57,015 bases of DNA from Flavobacteriales bacterium UBA1993. GTDB lineage: Bacteria > Bacteroidota > Bacteroidia > Flavobacteriales_G > Salibacteraceae. The DNA is taken from the NCBI GenBank assembly GCA_002336485.1, contig DDCZ01000013.1, positions 1-57,015 on the forward strand, in the 5' to 3' direction. Of this stretch, positions 25,066 to 34,157 are shown piece by piece (positions within the stretch are counted from its first letter, which is position 1; each line of letters begins with the position of its first letter). The position numbers and the translations under genes were made by a program. The notes beneath the pieces were generated by a model. The model was not told where the DNA came from. It saw only the letters and a program-made list of their open reading frames with translations, and ran no database searches.

Positions 25066-25616
25066 ACAACGTTGAGTTGAAACGTTGCTACCAATCCTTC
25101 GAGCGCTTCTTTGCTCACCTTGGCGCCTCTGAGGTAGTTTTCGTTCAGATCCATGGTCATGCCGTAGGAATTGGTCATATCGGCAAACTCGAGAAACGTA
25201 TTGTCAAATTGAGCCAACGTGAAATCACAGTTCAGAAACTGTGCTTTTGCAAAATGGGCAGTCGCGAAATCTGCTTCTCGAAATGAGCAATTTGTGGCGA
25301 TCAGATGCGAGACTTTCATTCCATAAAAGCATGCGTAGTCTAGTTGACAATTGCTGAATTGAAACTCTAGTAACATTTGCTTACATCGCTCAAAATGAAC
25401 GCCTAATAGTTTGGAACTGTCAAAGCTCACATCTTGAAATGTGCACTGATTTACTTCAGCCATACTTAAGTCACAGTCGGTGAATGTGCACTCAGCAAAA
25501 TGCATGTTTGTCAAGTCAGTCGAAGCCCAATTGCAGCTTTGGAAATCGCATTCGTCAAAGCTTGTTCCCTGCTTTCGTAGGTCTTCCAATGTTATTGCCG
25601 TAAACTTCTCTCGCAT
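25062..25616 (-). CDS. Pentapeptide-repeat protein
   Basis: 184 residues of consecutive five-residue repeats with central Phe or Leu (FDECDFQSCNWASTDLTNMH, then AECTFTDCDLSMAEV and FREADFATAHF), predicted to form a right-handed quadrilateral beta-helix. Some members (MfpA, McbG, Qnr) mimic DNA and protect gyrase; this protein is shorter than Qnr (about 215 residues), so that role is not supported by itself. It is 11 bases downstream of acs and overlaps the GNAT gene by 4 bases, so it is cotranscribed with them. Confidence 0.85.
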   Translation of the reverse strand: MREKFTAITLEDLRKQGTSFDECDFQSCNWASTDLTNMHFAECTFTDCDLSMAEVNQCTFQDVSFDSSKLLGVHFERCKQMLLEFQFSNCQLDYACFYGMKVSHLIATNCSFREADFATAHFAKAQFLNCDFTLAQFDNTFLEFADMTNSYGMTMDLNENYLRGAKVSKEALEGLVATFQLNVV

Positions 25617-25627
25617 GATGGGCTGCG

Positions 25628-27523
25628 CTAGTGTGCGCCTTTGACTATGTCTTCAACCACGGCTGGATCAAGCAATGTACTTGTGTCTCCCAATTTGTCG
25701 GGCTCGCCTTCGGCTACCTTTCTAAGAATTCGACGCATGATTTTCCCACTTCTAGTCTTTGGAAGACCTACTACAAATTGAATTTTATCGGGCTTGGCTA
25801 TAGGCCCAATTTCCTGCACCACCATTGCAGTGATATCCTTCCTGGCTTGATCAAAATCAGATATAGGTTTGTCGCAAATGACATATGCATAGATGCCTTG
25901 CCCCTTGATATCGTGTGGATATCCCACAACCGCTGATTCTACGATGAAGTCGGTTTCGTTAATGGCATTTTCGATCTCGGCAGTTCCAAAGCGATGCCCA
26001 CTTACGTTGATTACATCGTCTACTCGACCGATGATTCGATACATCCCGTTTTCATCTCTTCGGGCGCCATCTCCGGTAAAGTACATGCCTTCGAAACTAG
26101 AGAAGTATGTCACCCTGCATCGTTCATGATCGCCATACGTGGTTCGAATGATGCTTGGCCATGGATGCTTAATGCATAGCAAGCCTTCTACCCCATTCTC
26201 AGTAATTTCTTTGCCCTCTGGCGTAACCAAGCAGGGCTGAATGCCAGGCAATGGATACCCCGCAAATGTTGCCTTTTGAGGCGAATGGCCGCCTAGACCA
26301 CTGATCATGATGCCGCCCGTTTCAGTTTGCCACCATGTATCTACGATTGGCACCTTGTTATCTCCAACAACACGTTTATACCATTCCCATGCTTCATGAT
26401 TAATCGGCTCTCCAACCGTGCCAATAACCTTTAAGGATGAAAGGTTTGATCGATTAACCACTTCTTCGCCACACGTCATCAGCGCACGGATGGCTGTAGG
26501 TGCAGTGTAGAATTGGTTGACCTTGTGTTTCTCCACTATTTCCCAAAAGCGACCGCCGTCAGGCCAAGTCGGAACGCCTTCAAACATCATGGTGGTGGCG
26601 CCATTTAGTAATGGACCATAAACAATGTATGTGTGTCCGGTTATCCAGCCAATATCAGCTGTACACCAATACACATCTTCTTCATCGTATTGAAAGACAT
26701 TTGCGAAGCTGTACCCTGCATAGACCATATATCCACCGCAGGTATGAACCACGCCTTTGGGTTTTCCAGTGCTTCCACTTGTATATAGAATGAACAGCGG
26801 ATCCTCACTATCCATTTGTTCTGCCGGGCAACTTGCGGACTGCTGATCCATGAGTTCATCCCACCAATAATCTCGGCCACCTTCCCAAGCCACGGGGTCA
26901 CTGGTGCATTTCTTCACGAGCACGGATTTCACACATGTGCACTGCTCCAAAGCCAAGTCTACAATGGCTTTTAGGGCAACCGTTTTTGCTCCACGATAGA
27001 GTCCATCGCTGGTAATGACAATGTTGCACGTGGCGTCATTGATACGATCAGCGAGCGCTTGTGCTGAGAACCCAGCAAAGACCACAGAGTGTATTGCGCC
27101 AATCCGAGCACAGGCCAATACAGCAATGGCCAATTCTGGAATCATGGGCATATACAGGCAAACTCGATCTCCTTTTTTAACGCCCAGCGATTTCAATCCG
27201 TTGGCAGCCTTGGCCACCTTGTAGTGCAGCTGTTGATATGTTATTGCTTCCGAATCACGATCAGGGAAGTTAGATTCCCATAAAATGGCTGTTTTATCAG
27301 CCCGCTCGGCTAAGTGGCGGTCGATGCAATTTTCGGTAATGTTCAGTTTCCCATTTAGAAACCACTTGACATTGGGTTCGGTGAAATTCCAGTCGAGGAC
27401 CTGATCCCACTTCTGCTGCCAGGAATAATGATCGGCGATGCTGGACCAGAAGCCTTCTGGATTGTCACTTGCCCGATTGCACTCCGATTCGTATTCTGAG
27501 AAGGATTTAATCTTAAAATTCAT
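25628..27523 (-). CDS. acs: Acetyl-CoA synthetase (AMP-forming)
   Basis: 631 residues of the ANL superfamily. Activates acetate to acetyl-CoA through acetyl-AMP in the cytoplasm. Motifs: LYTSGSTGKPKGVVHT (A3), DTWWQTETGGIMISG (A5), YFTGDGARRDENG (A7) and VSGHRFGTAEIENA (A8). The regulatory and catalytic lysine that is acetylated in the family is Lys594 in PKTRSGKIMRR. First gene of an acs/pentapeptide/GNAT/AcuI operon; spacings are 11, -4 and 15 bases. The gene at 27578 ends 54 bases upstream and could be part of the same transcript. Confidence 0.96.
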   Translation of the reverse strand: MNFKIKSFSEYESECNRASDNPEGFWSSIADHYSWQQKWDQVLDWNFTEPNVKWFLNGKLNITENCIDRHLAERADKTAILWESNFPDRDSEAITYQQLHYKVAKAANGLKSLGVKKGDRVCLYMPMIPELAIAVLACARIGAIHSVVFAGFSAQALADRINDATCNIVITSDGLYRGAKTVALKAIVDLALEQCTCVKSVLVKKCTSDPVAWEGGRDYWWDELMDQQSASCPAEQMDSEDPLFILYTSGSTGKPKGVVHTCGGYMVYAGYSFANVFQYDEEDVYWCTADIGWITGHTYIVYGPLLNGATTMMFEGVPTWPDGGRFWEIVEKHKVNQFYTAPTAIRALMTCGEEVVNRSNLSSLKVIGTVGEPINHEAWEWYKRVVGDNKVPIVDTWWQTETGGIMISGLGGHSPQKATFAGYPLPGIQPCLVTPEGKEITENGVEGLLCIKHPWPSIIRTTYGDHERCRVTYFSSFEGMYFTGDGARRDENGMYRIIGRVDDVINVSGHRFGTAEIENAINETDFIVESAVVGYPHDIKGQGIYAYVICDKPISDFDQARKDITAMVVQEIGPIAKPDKIQFVVGLPKTRSGKIMRRILRKVAEGEPDKLGDTSTLLDPAVVEDIVKGAH

Positions 27524-27577
27524 GTTTTGTCTGTTGGTAGAAGAAACTGAAAGCTTTTTGATGCGTTCGCACAGGTT

Positions 27578-27886
27578 TTAGCGTATCGTCCATTCCTTAA
27601 GTTGCAGTGTGTCGTGCTCTGCTGTATAATATGATGCGCCCAACCAACTTCCATCTTCCAAAATCTCGTATGTCACTAATGTGGAGTCGGGAGCATAACT
27701 GCCTTTCCAAAACCCTGTATCTTTTGAAATCTGTCCCATTTCGGTAAAATCCTGGATATAGGTGGAGTCATCGTAAAGGACGATACTTGAAACTTTGTCC
27801 TCAAACCCAATCACGTAGAATTTTGCGATGGGTTCTGCGGTGCAGGAGCTTAGAACTGCCAATAATGGAAGTATTAATTTCTTCAT
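27578..27886 (-). CDS. Small lipoprotein
   Basis: 102 residues with a lipoprotein signal (LLAVLSSC, Cys15) and a compact beta-rich domain: DDSTYIQDFTEMGQISKDTG, then GSYAPDSTLVTYEI. This looks like the short copper- or lipocalin-like domains found in many Bacteroidota lipoproteins, but no family is assigned. A 6-base palindrome with 7-base loop (CTATGC/GCATAG, 27897-27915) lies just upstream and might be an operator. It precedes acs on the same strand. Confidence 0.6.
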   Translation of the reverse strand: MKKLILPLLAVLSSCTAEPIAKFYVIGFEDKVSSIVLYDDSTYIQDFTEMGQISKDTGFWKGSYAPDSTLVTYEILEDGSWLGASYYTAEHDTLQLKEWTIR

Positions 27887-27967
27887 TTATGTTTTGCTAT
27901 GCGAGTGTTGCATAGAGTTTGGTGTTTCTTGATTACAACAATAATAAGAAAGCCCTTGCTTCAATCG

Positions 27968-28321
27968 TCACCTTCCTCCCGTGGTTTTAATCGCAAGACC
28001 CAACACCTCATCAATAAGATTCAGATTCAAGTCCTTTTTCGGGTCCAATCGTAATATTTTAATTCGCTTTCGATCCTGCATTTCAAGTGCGGGATGGTCT
28101 ATTAGGTATCCATCACAAATGCCAATGTAAGGCTCGCTCGTTTTCTTTTCGTACCAGAGGTAGCAAAGCATTCGGCCATTCAGATAAAAAAACGGAAGTC
28201 GATATTTCCACTCTGGTGTTATGCCCTCACTTAATGTTGGAATGTGTGTGCGCAAATGCATGTAAACACTGCGCCTTGGTTCGGGTTGGGAAATGAAAAA
28301 GTTCTCTAGGTCACTCAGCAT
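27968..28321 (-). CDS. DUF1801 (YdhG-like) protein
   Basis: 117 residues. It fits the small YdhG/DUF1801 fold: FFISQPEPRRSVYMHLRTHI, EWKYRLPFFYLNGRMLCYLW, then YIGICDGYLIDHP. The family is common in Bacteroidota and has no proven function; the fold recalls that of iron-chaperone-like proteins. The ATG lies 2 bases after the stop of the TfoX-like gene, so they are probably translated from one message. Confidence 0.75.
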   Translation of the reverse strand: MLSDLENFFISQPEPRRSVYMHLRTHIPTLSEGITPEWKYRLPFFYLNGRMLCYLWYEKKTSEPYIGICDGYLIDHPALEMQDRKRIKILRLDPKKDLNLNLIDEVLGLAIKTTGGR

Positions 28322-28323
28322 CG

Positions 28324-28650
28324 TTAGTCCTTTGACAATGTAATGGCCTCTTGAACGCGCGCATGCAGTTCATCAAAATTGTCTACAACCTCCGCACTTA
28401 GGCTGAAATACGGCATTCGGCTATGCTGCACAGAACCTACAGCTAGGAATTCGTCTTTTTTTGTTTTGTCGCCCTTCATGTAAAGTCCGCCTTTGCTATC
28501 GATGAGGCCAAACATTTTTTCGTCATGAAAAAGTCCAAACCCGCCAAACATCTTCTTGGTTTTGAAACCATCAACACTGGCCAACTTCTCTTCGATAACT
28601 GCCGCCAATGAAGCGGAATCGCCTGTCATTTTACTTCCCTTAATACCCAT
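28324..28650 (-). CDS. TfoX N-terminal domain protein
   Basis: 108 residues matching the TfoX_N fold: VDGFKTKKMFGGFGLFHDEKM, then FGLIDSKGGLYMKGDKTKKD and MPYFSLSAEVVDNFDELHAR. Full TfoX activates competence genes in Pasteurellaceae, but stand-alone N-terminal domains in Bacteroidota are of unknown function. Forms a two-gene unit with the DUF1801 gene. A near-match promoter box, TATTTTAG, lies upstream. Confidence 0.82.
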   Translation of the reverse strand: MGIKGSKMTGDSASLAAVIEEKLASVDGFKTKKMFGGFGLFHDEKMFGLIDSKGGLYMKGDKTKKDEFLAVGSVQHSRMPYFSLSAEVVDNFDELHARVQEAITLSKD

Positions 28651-28717
28651 GAATTTTGTTTGTGCTAAAATATGCTAGCGAGCGCAATTGTGATTTAACA
28701 CATCAAGAGTTTTGTAC

Positions 28718-29785
28718 TTAAAGCCATTTTTTACGCTTGAAGTATGTTACCATTCCCGCGACGGTTGCGATCATTACACCAAGCATTATAAAGTAACTGT
28801 ATTCATAATGGAGCTCAGGTACATTGTCAAAGTTGGTTCCGTAGACACCCGCAATGAATGTGATGGGGATGAATATGGCGGAGAAGATGGTCAAGAACTT
28901 CATGATGTCATTCAAGCGCGCGTTGACATTTGTTTGATATATGTTCATCATATCTGAAAGCATATCTCTATAGCTATCTGACGTTTCCAAGGCTAGGCTA
29001 ATGTTTCCTTGGAGTTCTTGCCAATGTATTTCAGTTACTTCTTTGTCAATCAGTTCGGAATCGAGCTTGCCTATGGCAAATATTAACTCTTTTGCTGGTG
29101 CCATGTTCTTGCGCATAAAGCTAAGCTCGAGCTTCAAGCCTCCGATGTCTTCTAATATCTCCTTTGATCCTGCATCTAAAATGATCGCCTCCAACTCTTC
29201 GATGCGATCCCCCAACTGACTCAAGATGTAGATGTAATTATCAATGATTACGTCCATGAGCGAGAAAAGAAGGTAGTCTGGGCCAGATATTCTTAATTTC
29301 TTATTTGGCTTTTTTAGTCGTTCCCTGATAGGATCGAATACATCGCCACGTACTTCTTGAAAAGAAACAAGCAAATTACGGCTCAACACAATGCTTATGT
29401 TCTCCATGTCAATCTCCTCTCGATCGTCTTTGTATTGCATCATCTTCATGGAGATAAAGAGGCATTGATCGTATTCTTGAATCTTTGGCCGTTGATCGGT
29501 TTTAAGGATGTCGGTTAGCACCATACGGTCCAATTTCAACATCTTTCCGATTTGCTCAATCATTGATGGTTCGTGCAATCCATCCATATTGAGCCATGTA
29601 GCCGTTTCGGATTGTGTATACGGTTTCAGCTCCGTGATTTCCTTAAGTTGGGTTTCGAAAATTTCGTTTGCTGTGTAATCGATCAATCGCAAGAGAACAG
29701 AGTCGGCCTTTTGCTTTCCCCGAAACTTTATCTCAAACGGCGATTCTCCAATCTCCGATTTCGACTTTTTAATGAATTTGGTCAT
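28718..29785 (-). CDS. corA: CorA-family divalent cation channel with GTN in place of GMN
   Basis: 355 residues. A cytoplasmic funnel domain (residues 1-290) ends in the long stalk helix (TNVNARLNDIMKFLTIFSAI), followed by two TM helices (about 291-313 and 332-350). CorA proteins form pentameric Mg2+/Co2+ channels. The selectivity loop, normally YGMNF, reads YGTNF here (GTN at residues 316-318), followed by a normal MPEL-like NVPELHYEYSYF. The usual acidic-loop sequence is present. A near-match box TACCTTAG is upstream. Ion preference may differ from Mg2+; this is inferred. Confidence 0.88.
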   Translation of the reverse strand: MTKFIKKSKSEIGESPFEIKFRGKQKADSVLLRLIDYTANEIFETQLKEITELKPYTQSETATWLNMDGLHEPSMIEQIGKMLKLDRMVLTDILKTDQRPKIQEYDQCLFISMKMMQYKDDREEIDMENISIVLSRNLLVSFQEVRGDVFDPIRERLKKPNKKLRISGPDYLLFSLMDVIIDNYIYILSQLGDRIEELEAIILDAGSKEILEDIGGLKLELSFMRKNMAPAKELIFAIGKLDSELIDKEVTEIHWQELQGNISLALETSDSYRDMLSDMMNIYQTNVNARLNDIMKFLTIFSAIFIPITFIAGVYGTNFDNVPELHYEYSYFIMLGVMIATVAGMVTYFKRKKWL

Positions 29786-29867
29786 ACAGGTTCAATTGAG
29801 GCTAAGGTAGACTTATAGACGTGAATTGAATCGAGACGTTTTGCCGAAATATGAATATTTTTCACCC

Positions 29868-30377
29868 ATGGGATTACGTGAGGTGCGCAAAGAGTTAATG
29901 GTCTTGGAAAAGGAGGAATTGGTCTTCCACATCAGCGAACTGTACAAGAAGTACAAGGATGTGAAGGAGTACTTTGATTTCTATGCCGACCCGGATGAGG
30001 AAAAGATCATTGAAAAATTTAAGGCGCGCGTGCATGAAGGGTTTTACCCAAACAGAGGCTGGCGGTTAAAGCTTTATCGCTCTCGCAAAGCAATAAACGA
30101 ATTCAAGAAACTGGGAATATCAAACGAAGCGGATGCTACACTCATGCTCTATTTCACTGAAGTTGCCGTGATGTATGCACGAGAGAAAAAGACCAAGACG
30201 GAGTCTTATTACACACGAATGGAAAACAGCTTCGAAAAGGCGCTGGAGCTAATGGAGAAGTACGAACTCCTCGCCCATTTCCAGCCTCAATGTGAAAACA
30301 TCGTTGAACGATCAGCTCCTTTTCCATGGAGAGCGGGAGAAATCATGTCTGAGATCTACTGCCGTTACTACCCCTAG
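29868..30377 (+). CDS. DUF6155 family protein
   Basis: 169 residues from the ATG at 29868 (MGLREVRKELMVLEKEEL); a longer frame opens at a TTG 42 bases upstream but adds residues with no match to the family. Helical throughout: LVFHISELYKKYKDVKEYFD, then MYAREKKTKTESYYTRMENS. DUF6155 is found mainly in Bacteroidota and has no known role. Convergent with the large BNR protein gene; the stop codons overlap by 4 bases. Confidence 0.75.
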   Translation: MGLREVRKELMVLEKEELVFHISELYKKYKDVKEYFDFYADPDEEKIIEKFKARVHEGFYPNRGWRLKLYRSRKAINEFKKLGISNEADATLMLYFTEVAVMYAREKKTKTESYYTRMENSFEKALELMEKYELLAHFQPQCENIVERSAPFPWRAGEIMSEIYCRYYP

Positions 30378-33109
30378 TTCGTTTTCATAAAGGAAGAAAC
30401 AGCAACATCCACTTCTGTCTCTACTTTAATGAAATATTGACCCGCACCTAAGTGGCTGGTGTTGTATTCCGCTTTGCCACTTGTTAGGGTCAATCTATCT
30501 AATGGTCGACCTAGCTGATCCAATACAGTGACTTTACCATCAATAGGTAAATCAAGATTTATCGCAATCAAATCCTTGGTCGGATTTGGGAATAGACTAA
30601 GCTCAACACGACCGGCTTTTGAAAACTCCCCTACTCCTTGCACCGTGTCATTGTTCTCAGCGAACGATATATTGGACGTGTAGATTCCATTTCCATGTGT
30701 GCCTACAACCAACCACTGATCTTCTTCCCGGTAATCTAACATATCCACCACTACGTTTCCAATGGTGTTTGCACCTTCCATTTTCCACTCTGTGCTGTCG
30801 CCGTCCAATTCTCTGGTTGAGAACAACCCAACGCTGGTTCCAATGAAATAAACATATCCGCTATCGGTCATGGCCATTTCAGCCCACCTGAATGAAGGCC
30901 CGTCACCCAAATAATACAATACGGGTGGAACTCCTGGATCAGGATTTCCTCGAAGGTTTCCTTCAATTGCCTCCCAATTTTCACCGGCGTCCTCGCTCAA
31001 CCAAAGGCTGATTACGTTGTAATTCGAAAACACGGCCATAATGCGATCAGAGTCATACGGGTCAATAGAAATACAGGTAGTGTATGAACCTGATGTGATG
31101 CCTGCAGAGATTAGTTCTGGCGTCTGATTTCCTCCCGTGTGGGCATCGGTTAAACGGTAAATATGCCCTTGAGATGTTCCATAGTATATTGTGCCCTGAT
31201 CTTTTTCACTTGCCGTAATGGTGGTCACGATACCCGTTCCGCTTGCTATTTTCCACCAAGAACTTAAGTCTTCATTATCTGCTGCTGGCAAATCATCATT
31301 TCTCCAAATTTCATGAACATTTTGATCTGTGTTGTATCTCGGCAAATACATAATGTCGTTGTCCAAAGGATCGAGCGTAAATGGATGAACGAATAAGAAT
31401 GGATAATTGCCGTCATACATATAGTTGGGAATGAGCTTGACCCAATCGTCCAATTCGCCTTGGGCGTTTATTGAAGCTCTGCGGACGTTGGCGTATTGCG
31501 TACTAGAATACTGATGCCCTCCACCGTCTTCAATCCAACACCAAGCCCCATCTGCCCCACGCACCGAAGTCCATGGCTCTGAAGGGTCTGTATCGTTGGT
31601 CCAGAAGGTGCCGCGATCTTGTAAGCCACCCATAATCTCTTCGCTTCCTGCAGTGGCACGATCGATCGCAATGCCATAAAACTGACTCACCACATATCCA
31701 TTACTCATCGACTCCCAAACAAAACCACTATCGCCGCAATTATATGTTCGATGCAGACCTCCATCGCTCGTTGAAATCATCAGGTCTGGATCATTCGGGT
31801 CAAAAGTGATTGTCTGTTGGTCGGGATAATGAACCCCAGATCGATAGGTGAAGTTGCTATCCCATTGAATCCGATAACCACCAATGTGATCTGTATTCAA
31901 GGTGTCTTGAAAGCCGTCTGACGATCGAAATAGGTTCGTTCCGCCAACGTAGACCATATCTTCGTCATCGGGTTTTACTCCTAGCGCTTGGCAGTAGCCG
32001 TTATTGAGATTTAAACGATGTCTGCTCTCCTGTCTGTCAGGCAATCCTGCCGACCGATCGCTCCAAATAGCGCCAGTGCCCGTTCCATCTCCAGAAAGGT
32101 ATCGATACTTCCAAAGGCTGTTACCTTCTGTACCCGAGCCAGTTGTGGCTGAGAAAAAGTAGACTTTGGTCTGGTCACCTGGGTATATAGCCATGAGTGT
32201 TCGGCCATGTGTATTAGGAAAGCCTGCAGGTGTGATGTTCGTCCAATTCAAACCATCTGTGGATCTCCAGAAACCTCGATTTGATCCCCCATCAGAGCTA
32301 ATTGCCGCATAGTATGTTCCAGATGTGGTTACCTGAATGTCGGTGAATCCGGCATCGTTCGCAAACAATGTTGTATTCCATGTGTCACCGCCATCGTTGC
32401 TTCGCATGATGCCTTCGCTCATAGCGGCCATCACGATATCGCTATCGGCTCGAACTGGATCAACTAGAACTCTAAACACAGCGTCCCAGTCACTTGCCTT
32501 ATGGATCAAGGCAGCTGTCTCTTCAAGCAGTGTCCATGTGTCTCCATCGTCTGTCGACTTATAGATTCCTGAACCTCGATAATATGCGCTAAAGCTTTTT
32601 GAGGCTGAGTTTCCACTTACTTCTCCAGAGCCATAATACCAGATATTTGATTTTCCAGCGCGCGGATCTTGCGAAATGCAAGAGACAGCTGCATGATCTT
32701 CTGGGGCGGTAACTCTAATCCAAGATGCGCCAGCATCGATTGATTTCCATACACCACCTGAAACGCCTCCAGCAAAGTATACGTCGCTGTCAGAATTGTC
32801 AATGGCAAATGCACGTGTTCGACCTCCAACATTGTACGGGCCCACTTGAGTGAATTCCATTTCCAACTCACCTCCTCGTGCGGCGTTGTTCATGCCTATG
32901 GATGAGGCAAAGGCCAATTCTCGCATTCGAATGTTCTTGGGAATTTCACCGGTTGCTGGGTCGACGAGACGCGCATGTTCAAACTCTGCCCTTCCGTCTG
33001 GAGATGCCTCTTCTGATTGATGTGATGCCTGTTCAATTGGAAACTCGGCCAACTGATAACCAATTAATAGTGAAAGTGCAATTGCTGCAGAGATGATTGT
33101 TCGTCCCAT
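30374..33109 (-). CDS. Large secreted BNR/sortilin-like beta-propeller protein with T9SS sorting domain
   Basis: 911 residues. A signal peptide (to YQLAEFP) is followed by beta-propeller blades with Asp-box-like repeats: GGVWKSIDAGASWIRV, GIYKSTDDGDTWTLLE, IMRSNDGGDTWNTTLF and LWLSEDAGENWEAIEG. The C-terminal 75 residues (VELSLFPNPTKDLIAI, then VTVLDQLGRPLDRL and GAGQYFIKV) are a type A T9SS sorting domain. So it is exported across the outer membrane and probably anchored at the surface or released. BNR folds act as sialidases or as binding scaffolds; no sialidase active site was traced. It is 3 bases downstream of the lipoprotein gene at 33113. Confidence 0.85.
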   Translation of the reverse strand: MGRTIISAAIALSLLIGYQLAEFPIEQASHQSEEASPDGRAEFEHARLVDPATGEIPKNIRMRELAFASSIGMNNAARGGELEMEFTQVGPYNVGGRTRAFAIDNSDSDVYFAGGVSGGVWKSIDAGASWIRVTAPEDHAAVSCISQDPRAGKSNIWYYGSGEVSGNSASKSFSAYYRGSGIYKSTDDGDTWTLLEETAALIHKASDWDAVFRVLVDPVRADSDIVMAAMSEGIMRSNDGGDTWNTTLFANDAGFTDIQVTTSGTYYAAISSDGGSNRGFWRSTDGLNWTNITPAGFPNTHGRTLMAIYPGDQTKVYFFSATTGSGTEGNSLWKYRYLSGDGTGTGAIWSDRSAGLPDRQESRHRLNLNNGYCQALGVKPDDEDMVYVGGTNLFRSSDGFQDTLNTDHIGGYRIQWDSNFTYRSGVHYPDQQTITFDPNDPDLMISTSDGGLHRTYNCGDSGFVWESMSNGYVVSQFYGIAIDRATAGSEEIMGGLQDRGTFWTNDTDPSEPWTSVRGADGAWCWIEDGGGHQYSSTQYANVRRASINAQGELDDWVKLIPNYMYDGNYPFLFVHPFTLDPLDNDIMYLPRYNTDQNVHEIWRNDDLPAADNEDLSSWWKIASGTGIVTTITASEKDQGTIYYGTSQGHIYRLTDAHTGGNQTPELISAGITSGSYTTCISIDPYDSDRIMAVFSNYNVISLWLSEDAGENWEAIEGNLRGNPDPGVPPVLYYLGDGPSFRWAEMAMTDSGYVYFIGTSVGLFSTRELDGDSTEWKMEGANTIGNVVVDMLDYREEDQWLVVGTHGNGIYTSNISFAENNDTVQGVGEFSKAGRVELSLFPNPTKDLIAINLDLPIDGKVTVLDQLGRPLDRLTLTSGKAEYNTSHLGAGQYFIKVETEVDVAVSSFMKTN

Positions 33110-33112
33110 TCT

Positions 33113-33604
33113 TTAGTTCTTTTTATTGTAAAGTTGAACCCGATATTGACCAGGCTCAAGTTCGAAGAGTTCGGCTTCAAAAAAGGAGCCACTAGATAAA
33201 CCAACCAAAGGCTTATATAGTTCAGGAAATAGTTGGTGCGTCGCTTCTATTGTGTATAGAAATTGGACTTCAATTTTGTCGGTTTCATTGTATTGACCGT
33301 GATAATTAGACCCACTTTGGGGTAAAGCCATAACTTCAACTAAGGCTCTACACGGATTTACGTCACAGTGCTTGAGCTTCTTGTCGGCCTTCGTGTTTGG
33401 TAGCACTTTGACAACTTTTCCAATGATTCGAGCGTTCTTACGGCTACTCTCTTGAGTCCCGTCAATCGCAAGATCTGCCTCGATTTTATCCACGATTTCT
33501 GTTGTAGATCCACCCTTAACTACCGCTTCGTTTTTGCGGTTGCAACCATAAAAAACGAGACTTAGAATGACCAATATGCCTAGTAGGTGTTTCACGTCTC
33601 GCAA
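33113..33604 (-). CDS. Lipoprotein
   Basis: 163 residues with lipobox FYGC (Cys21) and an OB-like beta domain: IGKVVKVLPNTKADKK, then ALVEVMALPQSGSNYH and GQYRVQLYNKK. The pair of cysteines at HCDVNPC may form a disulfide or bind metal. It is upstream of the large BNR protein gene with a 3-base gap, so the two are probably an operon. Function unknown. Confidence 0.65.
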   Translation of the reverse strand: MRDVKHLLGILVILSLVFYGCNRKNEAVVKGGSTTEIVDKIEADLAIDGTQESSRKNARIIGKVVKVLPNTKADKKLKHCDVNPCRALVEVMALPQSGSNYHGQYNETDKIEVQFLYTIEATHQLFPELYKPLVGLSSGSFFEAELFELEPGQYRVQLYNKKN

Positions 33605-33657
33605 TGTAGTTATTGTCCTTTGAAGGAATTAACAGAAGATGGATGTTGCTTAGATTG

Positions 33658-34074
33658 CTAATTGCGATTTCGGGCCGTGTCGCGCACCGTAACTTTCGCT
33701 GTAGAGAACTCTGTGTCTTTCGGCGTAAGATCATCGGCGCACGAACCATTGCTGATCTTTCCAACATGGCAACGCACCTTAAAGAGTCCGGTATCGTGAA
33801 ATATCAAGTACACAAATGGATCACAAGGTCCACCTCCACTATCCGCAAAATGGCTGTAAAAAGGTTGTGGTGGATTTAGAAATGTATTGACACGTTCCTT
33901 GTCGATTTCCCAAGAAAAGATCTCGGCATTCTTATCGCAGCTCTTGATGAATACCGTATCGCCCACTTTCACGTTGAAGGTATCCTCCTTCAAGCACGGA
34001 TCTAAAGGCTTGCATCCATCACTGAGTATGGCTAGTATTCCACAGAAAACAAAAAGATGGATCCACTTATTCAT
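33658..34074 (-). CDS. PKD-like lipoprotein
   Basis: 138 residues from the ATG at 34074, which gives a clean lipoprotein signal (MNKWIHLFVFCGILAILSDGC); an ORF start 51 bases upstream is rejected because a perfect TACTTTTG promoter box sits between. The mature part has an Ig/PKD-like build: VFIKSCDKNAEIFSWEIDKE, then DTGLFKVRCHVGK. Several cysteines suggest disulfides. Function unknown; it precedes the gene at 33113 with a 53-base gap. Confidence 0.65.
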   Translation of the reverse strand: MNKWIHLFVFCGILAILSDGCKPLDPCLKEDTFNVKVGDTVFIKSCDKNAEIFSWEIDKERVNTFLNPPQPFYSHFADSGGGPCDPFVYLIFHDTGLFKVRCHVGKISNGSCADDLTPKDTEFSTAKVTVRDTARNRN

Positions 34075-34080
34075 TGAGCG

Positions 34081-34088
34081 CAAAAGTA
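34081..34088 (-). promoter_or_regulatory. -7 promoter box of the PKD-like lipoprotein
   Basis: TACTTTTG on the minus strand is an exact TAnnTTTG match, 6 bases before the ATG at 34074. It decides the start codon. Confidence 0.5.
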
Positions 34089-34157
34089 AAACGATATCAT
34101 ATGCCATTTCGTGTACCTCTATCAAGTTGATGGGATTTGAATTAATAGCTTCGCGTC

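Noticed and set aside
25062..25616. Pentapeptide-repeat protein as a quinolone-resistance (Qnr) determinant
   Set aside because: It is shorter than Qnr, lies in an acs operon rather than near gyrase, and gyrA itself carries sensitive Ser82 and Asp86.
27897..27915. Palindrome CTATGC/GCATAG before the small lipoprotein as a terminator
   Set aside because: It has no T run and lies directly upstream of a gene, so it is at most an operator; too short to call with confidence.
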